Assembly: GCF_900100435.1 (NCBI RefSeq)
Contig: NZ_FNEX01000020.1
Coordinates: forward strand, 62,001-126,000
Source: Pedobacter sp. ok626
GTDB lineage: Bacteria > Bacteroidota > Bacteroidia > Sphingobacteriales > Sphingobacteriaceae
Direction of reading: 5' to 3'
Length of the DNA: 64,000 nucleotides
Each line of letters begins with the position of its first letter. Position 1 is the first letter of the stretch. A program made the translations under genes and the position numbers. Below are positions 1 to 8,046 of this stretch, in pieces. Under the pieces are notes generated by a model. It was given only the letters and a program-made list of their open reading frames with translations, did no database searches and had not been told where the DNA came from.

Positions 1-184
1 GGGACCTGGGTTTAAAGCCATTTAGAATAATATCTGGCTTAATAGTTTAATCCTGTCAATATAAAACAATTCCCCGATTTCCTATGTTTATGTAGCAAGT
101 TCCCTATTAATAATCAGCTAAATGGAGAATGTCTTATGCAATTTCATGCCTGGTCCGACTAAGTAAAATTAAACATAAAAGGAA
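1..184. other. Left-edge non-coding stretch
   Basis: AT-rich sequence before the first gene. No ORF of useful length and no tRNA or repeat was seen. A partial match to the Bacteroidota -7 element (TATGTTTA near 79-87) has no convincing -33 partner. The promoter of the SPFH-transketolase operon probably lies here but cannot be placed. Confidence 0.4.
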
Positions 185-1087
185 ATGGGAACACAAGTTA
201 TCATCATCATTGCCGCAATCGTCATATTATTCTTCATGGGGGTCAAAATAGTCCGGCCCACACATCGGGGACTAATCGAGCGACTGGGGAAATATATCAA
301 GTTCGCACAACCCGGATTCCATTGGATAATTCCTTTTATTGATAAAATGTATGTCATCAATACCACCGAACAGATGGTAGATGCGCAGCCTCAGGAAATT
401 ATTACGAATGATAACCTTAATGCAAGTGTTGATGCCCAGGTTTACTTCAGGGTTATAGAGACTGAGGAGAATGTAAAAAGTTCTCAATACAATGTAAACA
501 ACTACAAATTGCAGATCGTAAATCTTGCACGCACTACACTGCGTAACATTATAGGAACACTCACCTTAAGATCGGCAAATAGCGAAAGAGGAAAGATCAA
601 CGCCGAATTGCACAACACCCTGCGAAATGAAACTGCCAGCTGGGGAATTGTCATTGTGCGTACAGAATTAAAAGAAATAGACCCACCTAGAGATGTGCAG
701 GAGACCATGAATAAGGTGGTAAAAGCAGAGAACGAAAAGATTGCTGCCATCGATTATGCTACAGCAACAGAGACTGCTGCAGATGGTGTAAAACGGGCAA
801 AGATAAAAGAAGCAGAGGGTTCGAAACGAGCCAAAATATTACATGCCGAAGGTGATGCCGAAGCAATTAAGCTGGTAAATGAAGCTGCCAACCAATACTT
901 TGTTGGCAATGCACAATTGCTGAGAAAACTGGAGACTGTAGAGAACTCCCTGCGCGCTAACGCCAAAATTGTTATCCCTACAGGAACCGAACTGGTAAAT
1001 GTTATTGGCGAAATGGCGGGCGTGCTCCCCATAAATATGAAGAAAGATACTACTAGAGAACGTGAAAAACTATCAAATGAAGACTGA
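185..1087 (+). CDS. SPFH/Band 7 (stomatin-like) membrane protein
   Basis: A 300-aa protein with an N-terminal membrane segment (about residues 4-20), then the SPFH/Band 7 core, with the typical phrases GLIERLGKY, PGFHWIIPFID and DPPRDVQETM. An Ala/Glu/Lys-rich helical stretch follows (about 185-250: KRAKIKEAEGSKRAKILHAEG), as in the stomatin/QmcA group. These proteins oligomerise on membranes and are linked to lipid microdomains and protease control; the role here is not shown by the sequence. The last codons overlap the transketolase start by 11 bases, so the two are probably cotranslated. The start at 185 puts the membrane segment right at the N-terminus, as expected. No NfeD partner gene is visible. 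Confidence 0.88.
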   Translation: MGTQVIIIIAAIVILFFMGVKIVRPTHRGLIERLGKYIKFAQPGFHWIIPFIDKMYVINTTEQMVDAQPQEIITNDNLNASVDAQVYFRVIETEENVKSSQYNVNNYKLQIVNLARTTLRNIIGTLTLRSANSERGKINAELHNTLRNETASWGIVIVRTELKEIDPPRDVQETMNKVVKAENEKIAAIDYATATETAADGVKRAKIKEAEGSKRAKILHAEGDAEAIKLVNEAANQYFVGNAQLLRKLETVENSLRANAKIVIPTGTELVNVIGEMAGVLPINMKKDTTREREKLSNED

Positions 1088-3086
1088 TTCTATCCAACAA
1101 CAGGGCATCAATACCGTTCGTGTATTGTCCATTGATGCCGTTCAAAAAGCAAATTCAGGTCATCCGGGAACACCAATGGGGCTTGCACCCATAGGCCATG
1201 TTTTGTGGGCCGAAAGTATGACCTATAATCCGAAAAATCCTGAATGGGCAAATCGCGACCGTTTTATACTGTCTGCCGGCCATGCCTGCATGTTACAATA
1301 CAGCTTTTTATACCTAACAGGTTACGATATTTCCCTGGATGATATTAAGCATTTCAGGCAATTGCATAGCAAAACTGCCGGGCATCCTGAGTATGGTTTG
1401 TTGGCAGGTATAGAAGTAACTACAGGTCCCTTGGGGCAGGGTTTTGCCAATGGGGTGGGTTTTGCCATCGCCCAAAAGAAAATGGCCAACCGTTACAATA
1501 AGCCGGATTTTGACCTGTTTGATTATAAAATTTATGCCATCTGTAGTGATGGGGACATGATGGAGGGAGTTACTTCTGAAGCAGCTTCTATCGCAGGCCA
1601 CCTCCAGTTGGGCAATCTCATTTATCTATACGATGATAACCATATTACGATCGAAGGAAATACAGACCTGGCTTTTGATGAAGATGTCGCAAAACGTTTT
1701 GAAGCCTATGGATGGCACGTGCAGGTCCTGGCAGATGGAAACGATCTCGCCGCATTATTTGCCGCCATTAAAAATGCTCAAATGGAAACCAAACGACCTT
1801 CATTGATTAAAGTGAGGACTCATATTGGTTTTGGCAGCCCAAACAAAGTAGATACAGCGGCTGCTCATGGTGCGCCATTGGGCGAAGATGAGGTGCGATT
1901 AGTCAAAGAGCACTTTGGATTTGATCCCGACAAACATTTTGAAGTACCTACTGATGTTTTGCATTATTATCGTGAGGCGGGGCAGAAAGGGATTAGAAAG
2001 GAAGAAGACTGGAATGAATTGTATAAGCGCTACAAAGAAAAATATCCAGATCTGGCCAATGAATACGAATTAATAAGCAGCGGAAAACTGCCTGAAGGAT
2101 GGAAAGAGAAATTACCTGTTTTTAAAGCTGGTGAAGAAAAAATAGCCACTCGAAAAGCATCAGGAAAAGTACTGAATGCAATTGCTGATGACTTGCCCCA
2201 TTTAATGGGCGGTTCGGCCGATCTTTCTCCCTCAACAGATACAGATTTAAAAGCGTACGAATCATTTTCTTCAACAAATCCTGGTGGTCGTATTTTTCAT
2301 TTCGGAATTAGAGAACATGCCATGGGGGCCATATTAAACGGGCTGGCGCTCAGTAAATGCATTATTCCTTACGGAGCTACATTTCTTATCTTTTCAGATT
2401 ATATGAGACCGCCTATCCGGTTGGCAGCGATTATGAAAATTCGGCCTATATTTATCTATACCCACGATAGTATCGGTTTGGGTGAAGATGGCACTACCCA
2501 CCAACCTGTAGAACAACTCATCGGTTTAAGGTCCGTGCCCAATTTAACAGTGATCCGTCCGGCAGACGCAAATGAAACCGCTAACGCATGGCGCGTGGCA
2601 CTAGAGCATACGGAGGGTCCGGTCGCTTTGATTTTAACCAGGCAGGAATTACCTGTGATTGATCAGGAAAAATATACTAAGGCAACCGAACTCGAAAAGG
2701 GCGCTTATATCCTTTCAGAATCTGAGAAAGAACCACAAATTATATTGATGGGTACGGGCTCAGAGGTTCAGTTGTTATTATCTGCACAGGAACAATTAAA
2801 AGATAAAAATGTTGCTGCAAGGGTGGTGAGTGTACCTTCCTGGGAATTGTTCGAAAAACAAGATGCAGCTTATAAGGAAAAGATCTTTCCAAAAGCTTTA
2901 AGAAAGCGATTGGCAGTAGAAGCAGGCTCTGCATTGGGATGGCATAAGTATGTAACCGATGAGGGGGATGTAATTGGTATTAATAAATTTGGTGAATCTG
3001 CCCCGGGTGATGAAGTGATGAAGGAATATGGTTTCAGCACAGAAAATGTAGTAAAAAGAGTAATGGACTTAATATGGAGACAATAA
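1077..3086 (+). CDS. tkt: Transketolase
   Basis: A full-length transketolase (669 aa), which transfers two-carbon units between sugar phosphates in the pentose phosphate pathway with thiamine diphosphate. Evidence: N-terminal NSGHPGTPMG, the ThDP/metal motif SDGDMMEG followed by YDDNHITIEG, the central pyrimidine domain with GIREHAMGAI (the catalytic Glu region) and a C-terminal transketolase domain (MGTGSEVQL). ATG 1077 is preferred over an in-frame GTG at 1062: it gives the usual family N-terminus and an 11-base overlap with the SPFH gene. Its 3' end overlaps the HAD gene by 13 bases. The cluster of tkt, a HAD phosphatase and a class I aldolase points to linked sugar-phosphate metabolism. 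Confidence 0.96.
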   Translation: MKTDSIQQQGINTVRVLSIDAVQKANSGHPGTPMGLAPIGHVLWAESMTYNPKNPEWANRDRFILSAGHACMLQYSFLYLTGYDISLDDIKHFRQLHSKTAGHPEYGLLAGIEVTTGPLGQGFANGVGFAIAQKKMANRYNKPDFDLFDYKIYAICSDGDMMEGVTSEAASIAGHLQLGNLIYLYDDNHITIEGNTDLAFDEDVAKRFEAYGWHVQVLADGNDLAALFAAIKNAQMETKRPSLIKVRTHIGFGSPNKVDTAAAHGAPLGEDEVRLVKEHFGFDPDKHFEVPTDVLHYYREAGQKGIRKEEDWNELYKRYKEKYPDLANEYELISSGKLPEGWKEKLPVFKAGEEKIATRKASGKVLNAIADDLPHLMGGSADLSPSTDTDLKAYESFSSTNPGGRIFHFGIREHAMGAILNGLALSKCIIPYGATFLIFSDYMRPPIRLAAIMKIRPIFIYTHDSIGLGEDGTTHQPVEQLIGLRSVPNLTVIRPADANETANAWRVALEHTEGPVALILTRQELPVIDQEKYTKATELEKGAYILSESEKEPQIILMGTGSEVQLLLSAQEQLKDKNVAARVVSVPSWELFEKQDAAYKEKIFPKALRKRLAVEAGSALGWHKYVTDEGDVIGINKFGESAPGDEVMKEYGFSTENVVKRVMDLIWRQ

Positions 3087-3685
3087 AAGTTGTTTTTTTT
3101 GATGTTGGTGGCGTACTGCTAAACAATGGTTGGGGGCACTTGTCCCGACAAGAGGCCGCCAGGTTATTCAATCTCGACCATTCGGAAATGGAAGTCTTGC
3201 ATAGTTTTATTTTCAATATTTATGAGATTGGTAAAATTACGCTGGATGAGTATCTGGATATCGTCGTATTTAATCACCCAAGAGATTTTACAAAAGAAGA
3301 CTTCAAGACCTTTATGTTTGCGCAATCTGAAGAACTACCAGGTTTGTTGCAGTGGCTAAAAGACTGGAAGCGCAGCTGTGGCTTTAGAATCATTTCTATC
3401 AATAATGAAGGTAAAGAGCTCAATGATTACCGGATCAAGAAGTTTGGTTTACATGATTGTTTTGATGCTTTTATTTCATCCTGCGAAGTAGGCATGCGCA
3501 AACCAGATCCGGGGATATTTAAACTGGCGATGGGAATTGCCCAGGTGTCTACAGAAGAATGCATGTATTTTGATGACCGGATTATGCTGGCCCATGCAGC
3601 GCAAAAATTAGGAATCAGAAGTGTTCATCACAAGGATTTTTTAAGCACTAAAACAATATTGGAGGAGATTAAATCTTCCGTTTAA
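3074..3685 (+). CDS. HAD-superfamily hydrolase (YihX/sEH-like)
   Basis: A 203-aa haloacid dehalogenase-like phosphatase. Motif I is FFDVGGVL with nucleophile Asp10; motif II is the Ser in RIISIN (about Ser108); motif III is Lys143 in MRKPDPGIF; motif IV is YFDDRI (Asp167/Asp168). The usual second Asp of motif I (DxD) is replaced by Gly, as in DxGGVL/DxGNVL members of the epoxide-hydrolase/YihX branch. That branch includes sugar-phosphate phosphatases such as glucose-1-phosphatase. The gene overlaps the transketolase by 13 bases and ends 15 bases before the aldolase, so a sugar-phosphate substrate is a reasonable inference. The exact substrate cannot be read from the sequence. Confidence 0.82.
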   Translation: METIKVVFFDVGGVLLNNGWGHLSRQEAARLFNLDHSEMEVLHSFIFNIYEIGKITLDEYLDIVVFNHPRDFTKEDFKTFMFAQSEELPGLLQWLKDWKRSCGFRIISINNEGKELNDYRIKKFGLHDCFDAFISSCEVGMRKPDPGIFKLAMGIAQVSTEECMYFDDRIMLAHAAQKLGIRSVHHKDFLSTKTILEEIKSSV

Positions 3686-3700
3686 TTTATACACATCATT

Positions 3701-4729
3701 ATGTACGCATTAGAACTTAAAAACATCGCTCAAAGGCTGATGGCCGACGATAAAGGATTGTTGGCAATGGATGAAAGTCTGGGCACCTGCAACAATAGAT
3801 TTAAGGCGTTGGGGATTCCCCAAACTGAAGAGTTTAGGCGAAAGTATCGTGAACTGATTGTGACTACGCCTTGTCTGGAGGAAAGTATTAGTGGAGCCAT
3901 TCTTTTTGATGAAACCATTTATCAAAAAACAGAAAGCGGTATTTCATTTTTGGAGATATTAGAGCGTAAAGGAATTATTGCCGGAATAAAAGTAGATCAG
4001 GGCACAGTAAATTTACCTGCATTTCCTGGCGAAAAAATTACGGAAGGCTTAGATGGAATGGGGGAGCGTTTAGCCGGCTATTATAAATTAGGTTTGCGTT
4101 TTGCCAAGTTTCGTGCAGTCATTACCATTGATAAAGGGAACCCCACAAAAACCTGTATAAAAGCCAATGCTTTTACTTTAGCAAGGTATGCTGCACTTTG
4201 TCAGGAAGCCGGAATTGTACCTGTTGTAGAGCCTGAAGTGCTCATGGATGGAGATCATACGCTTCAACAATGTGCCGCAGTTACACAAGATGTATTGCAT
4301 GCCGTATTTAATGAGTTATACGAACAAAGGGTTTCGCTGGAAGGGATGATCTTAAAACCGAACATGATTTTGCCAGGATTAAACTGCCCCGATCAAAGTG
4401 ATACAGAGGAAATCTCCTCCGAGACCGTTTCTGCTTTTCTTAAATTGATTCCTGCTGCGGTCGGGGGTATTGCATTTCTGTCTGGTGGACAAGCCTATCA
4501 ACTGGCTTCAGAACGTTTAAATATGATGCAGCTTAGGTTTGGTACATTGATGCCATGGTCTTTAACATTTTCTTTTTCAAGGGCCATTCAGCAACCTGCT
4601 TTGGAGATTTGGAAAGGTGAGGATAAAAACAAAGAGGCTGCACAAAAGATGTTGCAGCACCGTGCCGCTTGTAATAGCGCTGCCCGCAGGGCAGAATATA
4701 CCCCAGAAATGGAAGCCCTCTTGATTTAG
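3701..4729 (+). CDS. Class I fructose-bisphosphate aldolase
   Basis: A 342-aa animal/plant-type (class I, Schiff-base) aldolase. It cleaves fructose 1,6-bisphosphate to DHAP and glyceraldehyde 3-phosphate, and often also handles sedoheptulose 1,7-bisphosphate. Family signatures: GLLAMDESLGTCNNRF at the N-terminus, GIKVDQGTVNL, RFAKFRAVI, VVEPEVLMDGDH, and the Schiff-base Lys219 in MILKPNMILPG. Length is normal. It is the last gene of the SPFH-tkt-HAD operon, 15 bases after the HAD gene. The next gene is convergent, 26 bases away, with no clear terminator between them. Confidence 0.95.
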   Translation: MYALELKNIAQRLMADDKGLLAMDESLGTCNNRFKALGIPQTEEFRRKYRELIVTTPCLEESISGAILFDETIYQKTESGISFLEILERKGIIAGIKVDQGTVNLPAFPGEKITEGLDGMGERLAGYYKLGLRFAKFRAVITIDKGNPTKTCIKANAFTLARYAALCQEAGIVPVVEPEVLMDGDHTLQQCAAVTQDVLHAVFNELYEQRVSLEGMILKPNMILPGLNCPDQSDTEEISSETVSAFLKLIPAAVGGIAFLSGGQAYQLASERLNMMQLRFGTLMPWSLTFSFSRAIQQPALEIWKGEDKNKEAAQKMLQHRAACNSAARRAEYTPEMEALLI

Positions 4730-4755
4730 CGATCATGAAACAACTCATGAGCTTA

Positions 4756-5883
4756 TTAGCCCTGCTTAAAGTAGATTTTGAAAGTAGTTCCTTTATCAAC
4801 TTCACTTTCTACACTTACTTTTCCACCCATCGCTTCTATCTGATTTTTAGTGATGAATAAACCTATTCCTCTAGCATCTTTATTGTTGTGGAAGGTTTTA
4901 TACATACCAAATATTTTATCCCGGTTAAGCCTTAAGTCTATCCCCATCCCATTATCCTGGATACTCAGCGCCACTAAATTATCCTCAATTTCGGCAAAAA
5001 GTTTAATGACTGGCGTCCTTCCGGCAGCATGATATTTGATTGAATTGGTTAAGAAATTAAGTAGTATGCTATCCAGATAGGCAGGGACTACCCCTATATT
5101 AATATCCCGTTCTACATCGTTGATACAGATTACATCTTCCGCTTTTAGTAAGGCTTCAATATTACCAATAGCTCCATTGATGGCCTTCTTAAGGTTAACT
5201 TTAGTTAGCGTCTGGGTAATGGTGGTATTAACTGCTACCACTTCATTTAGATGTCCTATTGTTTCCTGAAGGTTAGAAGCTGCATGACGGAACATGTTAA
5301 ACAATTCTTTCCTCGAATTCTCATCAGTCTCGGTTTCAATAAAGTTCAGCAACATCGTGAGGTTTCCGGAGTGGGAGCGGAGGTTATGAGAAACGATATG
5401 AGCAAAATTAAGTAGTCGTCTATTTTGGTCGTTGGTTACATCTAAAACAGATTTCATTTCGTACTCAGCCTCTTTAACCTTACTGATGTCAGTAAGCTGC
5501 GAAATGAAGTGCAAAGGTTTGCCATTGCTGTTTTTGATGATGGATACCGCAAGAATCACCCAAACCAAGTGGCCATTTTTATGGAAATATCTTTTTTCCA
5601 TTTGGTAGGATTCAATTTTTCCGTCCAGCATGTCATGCAGCAAGTCTAAGTCCTTATCTAGGTCATCCGGATGCGTAATGTCTTGAAAAGTGAGTTTCAG
5701 TAATTCTGACGAGGTATATCCAAGGATTTTAGAGATACTATTGTTGATACGGAGCCATTTGCCTTTTAGGCTTACAATGGCCATACCGATTGCCGCATTT
5801 TCAAATGCACGCGAAAACCTATCTTCGCTGAGCCTTAGTTTCTCACTGAGGTGCTGATTTGCCAAATCATTATTTTTTAGCAT
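4756..5883 (-). CDS. PAS-domain sensor histidine kinase
   Basis: A soluble-looking 375-aa histidine kinase. Residues about 15-140 form a PAS domain plus PAC motif (AFENAAIGMAIVSLKG, then QMEKRYFHKNGHLVWV and ISQLTDISKVKEAE). The phosphoacceptor region has His166 in AHIVSHNLRSHSGNL, the variant H-box common in Bacteroidota PAS kinases. The ATPase domain follows: N-box NFLTNSIKYH, G1 DNGMGID, F-box IFGMYKTF and G2 ARGIGLFI. There are no membrane segments, so it probably senses a cytoplasmic cue. No response regulator is encoded nearby, making it an orphan kinase. Its start is at the gene boundary, with about 90 bases to the next upstream gene on the same strand. Confidence 0.9.
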   Translation of the reverse strand: MLKNNDLANQHLSEKLRLSEDRFSRAFENAAIGMAIVSLKGKWLRINNSISKILGYTSSELLKLTFQDITHPDDLDKDLDLLHDMLDGKIESYQMEKRYFHKNGHLVWVILAVSIIKNSNGKPLHFISQLTDISKVKEAEYEMKSVLDVTNDQNRRLLNFAHIVSHNLRSHSGNLTMLLNFIETETDENSRKELFNMFRHAASNLQETIGHLNEVVAVNTTITQTLTKVNLKKAINGAIGNIEALLKAEDVICINDVERDINIGVVPAYLDSILLNFLTNSIKYHAAGRTPVIKLFAEIEDNLVALSIQDNGMGIDLRLNRDKIFGMYKTFHNNKDARGIGLFITKNQIEAMGGKVSVESEVDKGTTFKIYFKQG

Positions 5884-5976
5884 GCCGATAAAATATTTAT
5901 ATCCCTATTGTATTCCATACAAGCGTATGCAATATTTTATATAATATACGGAATATTACTGATTAAGTTTTAATTA

Positions 5977-6807
5977 TTATTTGCTTTTTATCCAGTCTTT
6001 TAGCCTTTTAAATAAGTCTTTTTTAAGCGGCTTCGGTTTCCCGTCGTGCGTGATCTGATTTGTGTAGTTATAGATCAGTTTTTCTGTATATGCAGCCAAA
6101 CTCGGGTCTGATTTAAGCGCTTCTAAAAAAGGGGCTGCGTTGTGATTAAGCGTTGCATTAAAAGAAATACTCTGATATTCGCTTATCACTATATCGGCTG
6201 CATTTTTATTGATTGGCAAACTGCCATTCTCTGCAAAATAATCAATATGGAAAATCTCAGGATCCAGTTTTCTTAGCCTTTTTGTTCCCTTTCTTTCATT
6301 CCGCCATGGATGCTCATTGGGTTTAAGTTGTTGCTTCAGGAAAGCTTTGTTCCACAGGGATACCTGGTGCGACATTAAAAAGTTACTCTCCTGGTTATTT
6401 AGTTTAGAAACATTAAAACCCTTGATAAATATGTCGGTGCTGGTTGTCTTAAACACATCAGATGAGTTGAGCTTTACCAGGTTCCATTTGTTGGCCAATA
6501 CGAGCTTAAATAGCTCCGTAAATACGTCTTTATCTACAGGCTTGTTTAGCCACATGTCCTCCTGGAAATAAATGACATATTCTTCTTCAATCTGATCAAG
6601 CAGGTTGGACAAACGGTTACTCCATTCTCCTTTTCCTGATTTAATATTTTTGAAATTCTTGAAGTCGACAGATTTCTCTTCTGTAGCAAAGTAGTAATTT
6701 ACGGGGATTTCAAAATCCCAATTTTTCGCAAAGAAATAATCGAAAGCTTTAAATAGCAATTCATATCTATCACAGGCGTGTACAATCAGCGCTATATTTT
6801 TTTTCAT
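5977..6807 (-). CDS. Putative glycosyltransferase-like protein
   Basis: A 276-aa cytoplasmic protein without signal peptide. The N-terminus (KNIALIVHACDRYELLFKAF) looks like the first beta strand and helix of a GT-A fold. YVIYFQEDMWLNKP (about residues 97-110) resembles the region around a metal-binding acidic motif in such enzymes. The C-terminal tail is very basic (KPLKKDLFKRLKDWIKSK). The start codon directly abuts the stop of the upstream PLP enzyme (TAAATG), so the two are probably translationally coupled, although no functional link is evident. I do not recognise a specific family; the glycosyltransferase call rests on fold-like features only. Confidence 0.5.
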   Translation of the reverse strand: MKKNIALIVHACDRYELLFKAFDYFFAKNWDFEIPVNYYFATEEKSVDFKNFKNIKSGKGEWSNRLSNLLDQIEEEYVIYFQEDMWLNKPVDKDVFTELFKLVLANKWNLVKLNSSDVFKTTSTDIFIKGFNVSKLNNQESNFLMSHQVSLWNKAFLKQQLKPNEHPWRNERKGTKRLRKLDPEIFHIDYFAENGSLPINKNAADIVISEYQSISFNATLNHNAAPFLEALKSDPSLAAYTEKLIYNYTNQITHDGKPKPLKKDLFKRLKDWIKSK

Positions 6808-7695
6808 TTATATCTGCTCAAATTTATCTTTCATTCCCAGTAAGCCAAGTAATCCGCCGGTATGCAAAGCTACGATCTTGTCGCTAGGCTTAAAATAGCC
6901 ACTGGCATGTAAATGCTCAATAGCGTAAAACATTTTTGCAGTATAAACGGGGTCTATCAGTATGCCTTCAGCTGCGGTAAAATTCTTTATAAAATCGATT
7001 AAATCGGGGGAGGTTTTGGCGTAGCCGCCAAAGTGATAGTCGGTATGCAATATCAGTTGGGCTGTGCCACCGGTATATTTTGAAATTTCATCGGCAATAA
7101 AATCGCCACCTTTTAAAACAGGTATAACGTGTAATTTTGTTTTTAATCCCCTTTGATGGATGCCGGTTAATAGGCCAGCGGCAGTAGTACCCGTTCCTGC
7201 TGCACAAAATAAATGATCAATATCTTCCGGTAATTCGGCGATAATCTCGGCGCAGCCTTTAACAGCTTCCGGACTAGCACCGCCTTCATCGACAAAAAAG
7301 GCATTTTGATCCTCAGTAAATTGCGTTTCAAATAATAATTTTTTGTTTTTGTAGCTTAGTCTGTCTGTAAAAATCAGCTCCATACCAAATAACCTACACA
7401 ACATCAACATTTCGTTGTGAATACAGGACACCGCATCGCCACGCACAAAGGCTGTGCTTTTTAAACCGGCTTTTGAACAAGCGGCAGCGGTTGCAACCAA
7501 ATGATTGGAGTAGGCACCACCAAAAGTTACCAAATGATTTTTTTGTTGCGCATCAGCTGCAGCCAAAATATATTTTAGCTTACGCCACTTATTGCCAGAT
7601 ACATAAGGATCGATTAAATCGTCCCTTTTTACCAGTACCTGATGTCCCGCGAAATCTTTTAATTGTTGAAGAGGGCTTGGTATATTTATAAACAT
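6808..7695 (-). CDS. ACC deaminase/D-cysteine desulfhydrase-like PLP enzyme
   Basis: A 295-aa fold-type II PLP enzyme of the 1-aminocyclopropane-1-carboxylate deaminase/D-cysteine desulfhydrase family. It opens with the substrate/PLP loop LVKRDDLIDPYVSGNKWRKL (Lys36 is the expected PLP Schiff base), then TFGGAYSNHLVATAAAC, the Gly-rich phosphate loop region CAAGTGTTAAGLL and a C-terminal ALHTGGLLGLLG. Members break down D-cysteine or, more rarely, ACC; sequence alone does not separate these activities. It is a little shorter than the roughly 330-aa characterised enzymes, with a compact N-terminus typical of Bacteroidota members. Its stop codon abuts the start of the next gene. Confidence 0.85.
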   Translation of the reverse strand: MFINIPSPLQQLKDFAGHQVLVKRDDLIDPYVSGNKWRKLKYILAAADAQQKNHLVTFGGAYSNHLVATAAACSKAGLKSTAFVRGDAVSCIHNEMLMLCRLFGMELIFTDRLSYKNKKLLFETQFTEDQNAFFVDEGGASPEAVKGCAEIIAELPEDIDHLFCAAGTGTTAAGLLTGIHQRGLKTKLHVIPVLKGGDFIADEISKYTGGTAQLILHTDYHFGGYAKTSPDLIDFIKNFTAAEGILIDPVYTAKMFYAIEHLHASGYFKPSDKIVALHTGGLLGLLGMKDKFEQI

Positions 7696-7726
7696 TGCTA
7701 CAAATATAGCCGCCTTTACTTAGCTA

Positions 7727-7891
7727 TTATGGTTTGAAATAAATCTTTTTAAGTAAGTAGGGGAAGAAATTTAAGATGATTTTAACATTTTGAGTAAAAT
7801 TTTTCATAGTAGTAGGTTTGTGTTTCTCATTAATTACGAGTTGGTTATGCTCCGGATACATGGTATATCGAGTGGTTTGTAACTGTCTCAT
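7727..7891 (-). CDS. Candidate 54-aa small protein
   Basis: An uninterrupted 54-codon ORF with ATG at 7891 and TAA at 7727-7729. It begins MRQLQTTRYTMYPEHNQLVI and ends with a hydrophobic and basic segment (NVKIILNFFPYLLKKIYFKP). Composition looks protein-like: no low-complexity runs, a balanced charged middle, and an amphipathic C-terminal helix that could sit on a membrane. It lies alone, upstream of the minus-strand PLP enzyme gene and divergent from rluD. Two further in-frame Met codons (residues 11 and 29) are possible starts. I do not recognise a family and it may be chance; conservation in related genomes would settle it. Confidence 0.4.
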   Translation of the reverse strand: MRQLQTTRYTMYPEHNQLVINEKHKPTTMKNFTQNVKIILNFFPYLLKKIYFKP

Positions 7892-7969
7892 AAGTTATAA
7901 TATTAGGTATGTGCAGTAACTTAACAAAAAGCAGACCAATTTCTTTTTAAATATGTAATACTTAAAGAT

Positions 7970-7977
7970 TAGTTTTG
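7970..7977 (+). promoter_or_regulatory. -7 promoter element for rluD
   Basis: TAGTTTTG matches the Bacteroidota sigma-ABfr -7 consensus TAnnTTTG exactly. It lies 69 bases before the rluD start codon. No good TTG was found at the usual -33 spacing, so it is only a candidate. Confidence 0.4.
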
Positions 7978-8046
7978 CAGCTTGGAATCTGCGATGTTAA
8001 AAGCTGCTGCAAATTCCATTATGGATAAATAAGAATTAAAAACTAA

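Larger units (their letters stand above)
7696..8046. other. 351-bp intergenic region upstream of rluD
   Basis: The spacer between two divergent transcription units. It holds a 54-codon ORF on the minus strand (7727-7891) and a -7 promoter-like element for the plus-strand rluD gene (7970-7977). No repeat or RNA gene was recognised. Confidence 0.5.
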
